A DNA stretch of 12,734 bases from WHSM01 sp050701635. GTDB lineage: Bacteria; Actinomycetota; Actinomycetes; Mycobacteriales; Micromonosporaceae. Made by a program: the position numbers and the translations under genes. The stretch's first letter is position 1. Each line of letters starts with the position of its first letter. The stretch lies in the NCBI GenBank assembly GCA_050701635.1, contig JBOGDF010000149.1, forward strand, positions 1-12,734, given 5' to 3'. This document shows positions 1-7,424 of this stretch, piece after piece. Under the pieces are notes generated by a model. The model saw only the letters and a program-made list of their open reading frames with translations, was not told the DNA's origin and did no database searches.

Positions 1-41
1 CCGCGGGCCGGCGCGCGGGCACCGCGCGGACGCACGGGGCG

Positions 42-539
42 TTAGGCGGGGAGGCGGGGGGCGCGGCGGCGGATCGGCTTCTCGCACTCGACCGGCGTCG
101 ACAGCCGGTCCTCGACCAGGCGGGTCAGCCCGGCGACGAAGCCTTTACGATCCGCGGCCGGCAGGCTGTCCAGCACGTCGGCGAAGATCTGGTCGATGAT
201 GCGCTGCCCGGCGGCGACGATCCGCTTGCCCGGGGCGGTGACCGCGATGATCCGGGCCCGCCGGTCGGTGCCGGAGAGCCGGCGCTCCGCATACCCGGCG
301 CGCTCCAGCTTGTCGAGAGTCACCACCATGGTGGTTTTGTCCAGGGCGCACCGCTCCGCCACCTGGCTCTGGGTCAGCTCGCCCGTCATCGCGGTACGCA
401 GCACGCACTGCTCGCGTGGCGAGATGCCGAGCTCGGCCAGTCCGGCGGTCAGCTCGGTGGCCAGGGCGTGGCTGGCCTGGGACAGCAGGAACAGCAGGTC
501 GGTGCTGGTCCTGTCGGCGGTCGCAGTGCGCGTGGGCAT
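42..539 (-). CDS. MarR-family winged-helix transcriptional regulator
   Basis: A 165-residue protein of normal MarR length. Residues 11-35 form the N-terminal dimerisation helix. The winged helix-turn-helix spans about 38-102: LTQSQVAERCALDKTTM is the HTH and the wing carries the family D-R-R signature (TDRRARIIAVT, 91-101). C-terminal helices 105-148 would complete the dimer interface, and the last 15 residues are Arg/Pro rich. I chose ATG at 539 because homology-like sequence begins after it; a TTG at 584 adds 15 unconvincing residues. No Shine-Dalgarno is obvious before 539, so a short or leaderless transcript is possible (TATCTT lies 14 nt upstream). MarR proteins usually repress a divergent or own gene in response to a small ligand. 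Here the divergent neighbour is lysS, an odd target, so the regulon is unknown. Cysteines 45, 64 and 152 are present, but their pattern is not the OhrR one. Confidence 0.9.
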   Translation of the reverse strand: MPTRTATADRTSTDLLFLLSQASHALATELTAGLAELGISPREQCVLRTAMTGELTQSQVAERCALDKTTMVVTLDKLERAGYAERRLSGTDRRARIIAVTAPGKRIVAAGQRIIDQIFADVLDSLPAADRKGFVAGLTRLVEDRLSTPVECEKPIRRRAPRLPA

Positions 540-648
540 CTGACCAGCGTAGCAAGATAGGTCAGCCACAGAATAGTTTCGCAACAGAACACCATCTCGG
601 CTGGTGGCGGCGCCGGATATTGCCGCGAGGCGTCGTGCGTGCGGCGGC

Positions 649-654
649 TAGGCT
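649..654 (+). promoter_or_regulatory. Candidate -10 element for lysS
   Basis: TAGGCT matches the TAnnnT form typical of actinobacterial -10 elements and lies 58 nt before the lysS GTG start. No -35 hexamer of reasonable quality sits 16-19 nt upstream; the nearest, TTGCCG at 620-625, is 23 nt away. The call is therefore weak. The rest of the 540-712 gap shows no T-box or other leader structure that I recognise. Confidence 0.3.
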
Positions 655-712
655 CTCCACGAATGCGTCATTAGCACCAAGATTCGCCGCCCGACGAGCC
701 GAAAGCAACGCC

Positions 713-2221
713 GTGTCCGATCAGTCTGTGCCGCCCGTACCTCCCGAGGACGATCTTCCCGAGCAGATGCGGGTCCGGCGCGAGAAGCGCAGCCGGATGC
801 TGGACGCTGGCCAGGACCCGTACCCGGTGGAGGTGTCCCGCACCACCACGCTGCGCGCGATCCGGGAGCGGCACCCGGACCTGCCGGCCGATACCCGGAC
901 CGGCGAGCAGGTCGCGGTCACTGGCCGGGTGATCTTCGCCCGCAACACCGGCAAGCTCTGCTTCGCCACCCTGCGGGAAGGCGACGGTACGGAGCTGCAG
1001 GCGATGCTCTCGCTGGCCCAGGTCGGCCAGTCCTCGCTCGACGAGTGGAAGAAGCTGGTCGACCTCGGCGACGTGGTCGCGGTCGAAGGTGAGGTCATCA
1101 CCAGCAAGCGGGGCGAGCTGTCGGTCTTCGTCAGCCGCTGGACGATGGCGGCCAAGGCGCTGCGGCCACTCCCGGTGGCGCACAAACCGCTCTCCGAAGA
1201 GGCGCGGGTACGCCAGCGCTACGCCGATCTGATCGTGCGCCCCGCGGCGCGGGAAACCGTGCGCACCAGAGCCGCCGTGGTACGCAGTATGCGCAACTCG
1301 TTGGACCAGCGCGGCTTCACCGAAGTCGAGACCCCGATGCTGCAGTTGCTGCACGGCGGCGCCGCCGCGCGACCATTTGTTACCCACAGCAATGCACTAG
1401 GCATCGATCTGTATCTACGAATCGCGCCGGAGCTGTATCTCAAACGCTGTGTGGTCGGCGGAATCGAGAAGGTCTTCGAGATCAATCGCAACTTCCGGAA
1501 CGAAGGCGTGGACTCGTCGCACTCGCCGGAGTTTGCGATGCTCGAGGTGTATGAGGCGTACGGCGACTACAACACTATGGCGCAGCTCACCCGGCAGCTG
1601 GTGCAGGACGCCGCGAAAGCGGTATTCGGCTCCACGGTGGTACGCCATCAGGACGGCACCGAGCACGATCTCGGCGGGGAATGGCGCGAGATCACGTTGT
1701 ACGGCGCCGTGTCCGAGGCGCTCGGCGAGACCGTGACGCCCGACACACAGGTGGAGGCGCTGCGCGGCTATGCCGACAAGCACGAGATTGCCTGGGACGC
1801 CAAGTGGGGCGCCGGCAAGCTCGTCGAAGAGATTTTCGAAGCGCTGGTCGCCGACGACCTCGTCGCGCCCACATTCGTACGCGACTTCCCGGTCGACACC
1901 AGCCCTCTGACCAGGGCACACCGTACGACTCCCGGGGTGACCGAGAAGTGGGACCTGTATATCCACGGCGTCGAGCTGGCGACGGCGTACTCCGAGCTGG
2001 TGGACCCCGTGGTGCAGCGGGAACGCCTGGTGGCGCAGTCCTTGCTGGCTGCCAAGGGCGACCTCGAGGCGATGCGGCTCGACGAGGACTTCCTGCGCGC
2101 CATCGAGTACGGAATGCCCCCGAGCGGCGGCATGGGAATGGGCGTGGACCGGCTGCTGATGGCGCTCACCGGTCTCGGCATCCGGGAGACGATCCTGTTC
2201 CCCCTGGTACGCCCCGAGTGA
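713..2221 (+). CDS. lysS: Lysyl-tRNA synthetase, class II
   Basis: Cytoplasmic enzyme that charges tRNA-Lys with lysine using ATP. 502 residues, the normal class II LysRS length. An OB-fold anticodon-binding domain (about 65-150) is followed by the class II catalytic core. Motif 2 reads NRNFRNEG (F261-G265) followed by SSHSPEFAMLEVYEAYGDY. Motif 3 reads GMGMGVDRLLMALTG from about 473, ending IRETILFPLVRP at the C terminus. The variant ELATAYSELVDPVVQRERL (instead of EIGNGFSEL as in E. coli) is the form I associate with actinobacterial LysS. The GTG at 713 was chosen because the upstream in-frame sequence is Arg/Ala-rich junk overlapping the marR coding strand, while SDQSVPP onward starts family-like sequence; GAAAG lies 8 nt upstream as a weak ribosome site. 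In Mycobacterium lysS also precedes lsr2 and clpC1, so the context supports the call. Confidence 0.96.
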   Translation: MSDQSVPPVPPEDDLPEQMRVRREKRSRMLDAGQDPYPVEVSRTTTLRAIRERHPDLPADTRTGEQVAVTGRVIFARNTGKLCFATLREGDGTELQAMLSLAQVGQSSLDEWKKLVDLGDVVAVEGEVITSKRGELSVFVSRWTMAAKALRPLPVAHKPLSEEARVRQRYADLIVRPAARETVRTRAAVVRSMRNSLDQRGFTEVETPMLQLLHGGAAARPFVTHSNALGIDLYLRIAPELYLKRCVVGGIEKVFEINRNFRNEGVDSSHSPEFAMLEVYEAYGDYNTMAQLTRQLVQDAAKAVFGSTVVRHQDGTEHDLGGEWREITLYGAVSEALGETVTPDTQVEALRGYADKHEIAWDAKWGAGKLVEEIFEALVADDLVAPTFVRDFPVDTSPLTRAHRTTPGVTEKWDLYIHGVELATAYSELVDPVVQRERLVAQSLLAAKGDLEAMRLDEDFLRAIEYGMPPSGGMGMGVDRLLMALTGLGIRETILFPLVRPE

Positions 2222-2273
2222 GCCGCCCGTCCGCTTTGGGGCGCTGATTCGTACAGCCCTTACGCTGCCAACG

Positions 2274-2304
2274 GTGATTGCCGAACTGCCGTACGTGATT
2301 GCCG
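2274..2304 (+). repeat. Direct repeat GTGATTGCCG x2, 21-bp period, upstream of lsr2
   Basis: GTGATTGCCG occurs at 2274-2283 and again at 2295-2304. The starts are 21 bp apart, two helical turns, so both copies face the same side of the DNA. The best -10 candidate of the lsr2 leader, TTATCT at 2313-2318, lies just downstream. This is the layout of a tandem regulator site, but I do not recognise the motif. Confidence 0.4.
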
Positions 2305-2356
2305 GCAGGAATTTATCTTGCAACAGTGGGTCTTCGGCCGATTGTCAGTGCGGTGA

Positions 2357-2376
2357 GTTATTGTTCAGTGAATAAC
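2357..2376 (+). promoter_or_regulatory. Inverted repeat in AT-rich lsr2 leader
   Basis: GTTATT-N8-AATAAC is a perfect 6-bp inverted repeat (2357-2362 and 2371-2376). A second, nested palindrome TTCA-G-TGAA at 2364-2372 could pair instead. The stretch 2341-2412 is much richer in A+T than the rest of the window. Lsr2 binds AT-rich DNA and is known to act on its own promoter in some actinobacteria, so autoregulation here is a fair inference, not something shown by the sequence. Confidence 0.4.
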
Positions 2377-2415
2377 TGCGACAACGTTCAAAGCCGGTAA
2401 TGGAGGGATAACGCG

Positions 2416-2793
2416 GTGGCACAGAAGACGGTTACGTACCTGGTCGACGACCTCGAGGGCGGGGATGCCGACGAGACCGTGAAGTTTGGCCTGGACGGTG
2501 TCGAATACGAGATCGACCTGTCCGAGAAGAATGCCGCAGCACTGCGTGAGTCCGTGGCGAAGTTCGTCGCCGCCGGCCGGCGTGTGGGCAAGGGGAGCGC
2601 CAAGGCGTTGTCTGGCCGGGGCCGGGGCGCCGCCGCGACAGACCGCGAGCAGAACAAGGCGATTCGGGAGTGGGCCAAGCGCAAGGGCATCACGATTTCC
2701 GAGCGGGGTCGGATCTCACAGGACGTCGTGGACCAGTATCACGCCGAAGCCGGTCGCCCGGCGGCACCCGCCGTGCCGTCGCCCGGTTTCTGA
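2416..2793 (+). CDS. lsr2: Lsr2 nucleoid-associated silencer
   Basis: H-NS-like DNA-bridging protein that silences AT-rich, often horizontally acquired DNA in actinobacteria. 125 residues, slightly longer than the usual 110-115 because of an Ala/Pro tail (114-125). The N-terminal dimerisation/oligomerisation domain begins with AQKTVTYLVDDLEGG and runs to about 56. A basic Gly-rich linker (57-74) follows. The C-terminal domain (75-112) contains REWAKRKG and the RGR at 97-99 (ISERGRIS), the AT-hook-like triplet that inserts into the minor groove. The GTG start at 2416 is fixed by GGAGGG at 2402-2407, 8 nt upstream, and by homology beginning at AQKTV. It sits between lysS and clpC as in Mycobacterium, with its own leader of 194 bp after lysS, so it is likely transcribed independently. 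Confidence 0.97.
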   Translation: MAQKTVTYLVDDLEGGDADETVKFGLDGVEYEIDLSEKNAAALRESVAKFVAAGRRVGKGSAKALSGRGRGAAATDREQNKAIREWAKRKGITISERGRISQDVVDQYHAEAGRPAAPAVPSPGF

Positions 2794-2890
2794 GCAAACA
2801 AAACAGCTGCGCGGCCCTACGGGTTGAGCAGCCCCATAGCTGAGCGAAACGGCTGAGCAACACGCCGAGGCAACACAGCCGGAGCAAGCC
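2792..2890 (+). repeat. Degenerate GAGC-type repeats in the lsr2 3' region
   Basis: GAGCAAAC-like units start at 2792, 2826, 2842, 2855, 2867 and 2882. The clearest are GCTGAGCGAAAC, GGCTGAGCAACAC and GCCGAGGCAACAC, 12-13 bp apart. The first unit includes the lsr2 stop codon and the last runs into the terminator stem. The series looks like a decayed tandem repeat. I see no coding potential in it. Confidence 0.45.
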
Positions 2891-2930
2891 GGCGGAGCGG
2901 AGTCAAAGGGCCCGCCCCGCCGGCTTTGTC
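2886..2930 (+). terminator. Hairpin terminator after lsr2
   Basis: AAGCCGGCGG (2886-2895) pairs perfectly with CCGCCGGCTT (2917-2926) across a 21-nt loop. The right arm ends in a short TTTGTCC tail. The hairpin lies about 93 bp after the lsr2 stop and is the only strong stem close to it. Actinobacterial terminators commonly lack a long U tract. Confidence 0.65.
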
Positions 2931-2937
2931 CGTACGA

Positions 2938-3035
2938 CCGCCCTCAGCGCGCCGCTGGCGGCGTTCTCGGTCGCTTGCGTACCACATTCGTACGCGGCGC
3001 TCCCTGCGGACTTGCCAGCGGCACGCTGAGGGCGG
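2938..3035. repeat. Long inverted repeat, 22-bp arms, 54-bp loop
   Basis: Arms at 2938-2959 and 3014-3035 are complementary at 21 of 22 positions; the mismatch is C2950 against A3023. The core reads CCCTCAGCG...GCCGCTGGC. The loop carries its own perfect 6-bp palindrome, GCGTAC (2977-2982) and GTACGC (2990-2995). No open frame fits it. It could be a bidirectional terminator, a small structured RNA, or a miniature inverted-repeat element. Confidence 0.6.
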
Positions 3036-3043
3036 CCACCGGA

Positions 3044-3132
3044 GTTAGATCCTTCACGCCAAGATCACGAACTGGGGAACGAAGGGGCGGCGGGGGCGCC
3101 GATCCGTACCCGAAACGGTGATCTTGGCTTCC
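3044..3132 (-). repeat. Interspersed repeat, copy 1
   Basis: Read on the minus strand, this 89-bp unit shares several blocks in the same order with 8332-8405: GGAAGCCAAGATCA (3119-3132), GGGTACGG-N3-GGCGCCCC (3093-3111), CCCCAGTTCGTG (3066-3077) and CTAAC (3044-3048). Copy 1 also has an 11-bp perfect inverted repeat, GCCAAGATCAC (3058-3068) and GTGATCTTGGC (3118-3128), which would fold most of the unit into a hairpin. It is 15 bp longer than copy 2, the difference lying between two C-runs. Confidence 0.65.
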
Positions 3133-3163
3133 TGCGCGACCCGGCAGACGCGCGCCGGGGCGG

Positions 3164-3181
3164 TTTCGCTCTCGGCGTAGT
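3164..3181 (-). promoter_or_regulatory. ClgR-like operator upstream of clpC
   Basis: On the minus strand the site reads ACTACGCCGAGAGCGAAA. It fits the ClgR consensus described in Corynebacterium (WNNWCGCYNANRGCGWWS, as I recall it) at every position but the last. ClgR activates clpC and clpP1P2 in actinobacteria, so both position and motif make sense. The centre lies about 230 bp before the clpC start but only about 50 bp before the start site predicted from the neighbouring SigR-like promoter. No ClgR gene is in the window. Confidence 0.5.
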
Positions 3182-3193
3182 CGTTCGGTTCGA

Positions 3194-3220
3194 GGGATCG
3201 GGGGGGTGGCTGGCAATGTT
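3194..3220 (+). promoter_or_regulatory. SigR/SigH-like promoter for clpC
   Basis: GGGAT (3194-3198), 19 nt, then GTT (3218-3220) differs at one position from the SigR consensus GGAAT-N18/19-GTT. Streptomyces SigR and mycobacterial SigH are thiol-stress sigma factors, and clp protease genes are in the Streptomyces SigR regulon. Transcription would start near 3226, giving a leader of about 175 nt. A housekeeping -10-like GATACAGT at 3295-3302 is an alternative. The rest of 3221-3401 holds only a small hairpin, GTGCC-GGCA-GGCAC (3372-3385), one base before the clpC Shine-Dalgarno. Confidence 0.4.
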
Positions 3221-3401
3221 GGCTGGGTACACGTGTGGTGACGGCACCGGCCGGCCCTGGTAGCAGAGGTCGACTCACGCCGTCACAGTGCGGCGATACA
3301 GTGAGAGCACGACACGGACGGCTGGGATGCCCGACGTGTCCCGCGGCCCATGGCGGCCAGATCTGGGCGCTGTGCCGGCAGGCACGGGAGGAGCACAGAG
3401 G

Positions 3402-5951
<2,550 letters not shown>

Positions 5952-5977
5952 CCCCACGCCTTACCAGCTGATGATCC

Positions 5978-6028
5978 CGGCTACGTCATCAACCTCGGCC
6001 CCGCTCGTTGAGGTTGATGACGTAGCCG
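5978..6028 (+). terminator. Strong 19-bp hairpin after clpC
   Basis: CGGCTACGTCATCAACCTC (5978-5996) pairs perfectly with GAGGTTGATGACGTAGCCG (6010-6028) over a 13-nt loop, and two G·U pairs could extend it inward. It starts 27 bp after the clpC stop. No T-run follows. It is the longest perfect stem in the window and less GC-rich than its surroundings. Confidence 0.65.
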
Positions 6029-6041
6029 AGATCCATAAGGT
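6014..6041 (+). promoter_or_regulatory. Possible promoter for the first four-TM gene
   Basis: TTGATG (6014-6019), a 16-nt spacer and TAAGGT (6036-6041) give a usable housekeeping promoter. Its -35 lies inside the right arm of the preceding hairpin. Transcription would start about 30 nt before the ATG at 6079. The match is moderate and unproven. Confidence 0.3.
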
Positions 6042-6078
6042 GGCGGGTCCAGCGCATCGTGACGGCGATTGAGGTGTG

Positions 6079-6705
6079 ATGGCGGTTTCGGCTGAGCTGT
6101 ACGAGGCGGCGCCGACCGGGGCGGCGGCGCCCCGTCGACCCGGCGCGGTGACGGCTGCCGGCGTGATTCTCGCCGCCACTGCGGCGCTCACCCTGCTGTT
6201 CTCCGCCGGTCACCTGAGTCTGCAACTCCAGCGCGGCGTCACCGACCGGCTGCTCCTGCTGTACGTGGTGCTCCCGGCCGTACTGCGGCTGGTCCTGGTG
6301 GTCGGCGCCGGCCTGGCCGCGCTACTGGTGTTCCTGGGCCGCGAGTCCGGCCGGGTGCTCGGGTTCGCGGTGTCCGGAGTGGTGTGCTGGATCGGGCTCA
6401 ACGCCGCGCTGTACTGGCTGGTCGACCTGGCCGCCGGCGGACGCTGGGAGGCGTTGGAGTACCTCGGCCTGTTCGGCTCCGCGGCGGTGGCGGCGCTCGG
6501 TGTGGCGGTGATCCTGCCGCTGTCGCAGCGCAGCTCCGCGGACTGGTTCCACCAGATGCGGTCCCGCCGCGACCTGGCCGGCGCCGCTGCTCGGGTCGAC
6601 CAGATTCCGGTCAGCGACGAGCCGGCCAGCGGCGAACCGGTCAGCGGTGACCTCGCCAGCGGCGAGCCGGTCCGCGGCGAGCTCGACCGCGACCAGGTCA
6701 CCTGA
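6079..6705 (+). CDS. Four-helix membrane protein, unknown function
   Basis: 208 residues; I do not recognise a named family. Predicted helices lie at about 24-43, 60-86, 93-115 and 127-148, with a short Ala/Pro-rich N terminus and a charged C-terminal tail. Between helices 2 and 3 is GRESGRVLGFAVSGVV, and just after helix 4 is ADWFHQMRSRR. Both motifs have counterparts in the next gene, so the two are likely diverged paralogues. The tail (178-202) is five copies of a five-residue unit of the type V/A-S-G-E-P. The ATG at 6079 is preceded by an in-frame GTG at 6076 and a weak GAGG at 6071-6074, so the exact start is uncertain by one codon. It sits behind the clpC hairpin and probably has its own promoter. 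Membrane location is an inference from hydrophobicity; function is unknown. Confidence 0.82.
   Translation: MAVSAELYEAAPTGAAAPRRPGAVTAAGVILAATAALTLLFSAGHLSLQLQRGVTDRLLLLYVVLPAVLRLVLVVGAGLAALLVFLGRESGRVLGFAVSGVVCWIGLNAALYWLVDLAAGGRWEALEYLGLFGSAAVAALGVAVILPLSQRSSADWFHQMRSRRDLAGAAARVDQIPVSDEPASGEPVSGDLASGEPVRGELDRDQVT
6610..6684 (+). repeat. Five 15-bp tandem repeats inside the four-TM gene
   Basis: Five in-frame 15-bp units encode VSDEP, ASGEP, VSGDL, ASGEP and VRGEL. Units 2 and 4 differ by one base (GCCAGCGGCGAACCG against GCCAGCGGCGAGCCG). The unit is a multiple of three, so copy-number change would lengthen or shorten the tail without breaking the frame. Confidence 0.8.
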
Positions 6706-6826
6706 CGAGGCGGGCTTCGGGGACCCCCGTACCGTCGGTTTCCTCGAGCCGGGTCGTGCCGTCAGCGGCGGGTCGCGGGTGTCCACTACGGTGGCGGTGT
6801 TCACAGATCTCTGTAGCGGGGGAGAC

Positions 6827-7408
6827 ATGACCTATCCACCGGCCGGCGGCCAGTTCCCAGCACCCGCATCGCCACCGTACGGCGGCCCACAGGTGGCCCT
6901 CCCATACGGCGGCCCGCCCCAGGCGGCGCCGTCCGGGACGGGCGGGCGGCCGGGCGTACTCACCATGGTGGTGGTGTTCCTCTGGCTGATCGCCGGGCTC
7001 TCGGTGCTCGGTGCGCTCGCTTCCTTGGGCTTCTCGCTGATGCGCGGTCCGGGCGCGGGCACGATCGCGCTGCAAGGCGTCAACCTGCTCAGCGCGTTGC
7101 TGGTCGCCGCGGTCGCGGGCGCGGCGGCGGCGTTGATCCCCAACGGGCGGGACCTGGGTCGGGTGCTGGGGTTGGTCGTTGCCGGCTACGTCGCACTCGA
7201 GTCGGTCACGGGCGCGCTGCGGACGGCGATCCTCCTCTTCATGAACTCCGGGGCGCTGTCCGGCGTCGTGTCCATCCTGATCACCCTGGCGGTTGGCGGT
7301 GCGGCGGCGTTGGTGTTCGTACAGCTGCTGCGCAGCGACGTGGTCGCCTGGTTCCGCGCGATGTCGGATCAGCCGTCGGCGCCGGGCGGATCGTACCCGC
7401 AGGGCTGA
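6827..7408 (+). CDS. Second four-helix membrane protein, paralogue of the previous gene
   Basis: 193 residues. A Pro/Gly/Tyr-rich cytoplasmic-type leader (1-42, PPYGGPQVALPYGGPPQ) precedes four hydrophobic segments at about 44-68, 84-104, 111-135 and 146-168. The helix 2-3 loop reads GRDLGRVLGLVVAGYV, matching GRESGRVLGFAVSGVV of the previous protein. The sequence after helix 4 is VVAWFRAMSD, matching ADWFHQMRSR. I infer a shared ancestor; no function is recognised. ATG 6827 has GGGGGAG at 6818-6824, rather close but strong. A 121-bp gap separates it from its paralogue. In that gap a small perfect palindrome, ACAGA-TC-TCTGT (6803-6814), lies just before the ribosome site. Its 3' end converges on mutY with 16 bp between the stops and no room for a normal terminator. 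Confidence 0.85.
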   Translation: MTYPPAGGQFPAPASPPYGGPQVALPYGGPPQAAPSGTGGRPGVLTMVVVFLWLIAGLSVLGALASLGFSLMRGPGAGTIALQGVNLLSALLVAAVAGAAAALIPNGRDLGRVLGLVVAGYVALESVTGALRTAILLFMNSGALSGVVSILITLAVGGAAALVFVQLLRSDVVAWFRAMSDQPSAPGGSYPQG

Positions 7409-7424
7409 GGACACCGCCCACGAC

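Noticed and set aside
416..712. 99-codon in-frame upstream extension of lysS
   Set aside because: It overlaps marR antisense, is Arg/Ala/Trp rich, and LysRS length and homology fit the GTG at 713.
540..712. A T-box upstream of lysS
   Set aside because: No T-box sequence or antiterminator pairing is visible, and actinobacterial T-boxes are mostly at ileS.
2944..3216. A 90-codon Arg/Pro-rich minus-strand frame between lsr2 and clpC
   Set aside because: It runs across two inverted repeats, has no ribosome site and no recognisable domain.
3288..3401. 38-codon upstream extension of clpC
   Set aside because: The ClpC N terminus is universally near MFERFT, and a strong GGAGGAG precedes ATG 3402.
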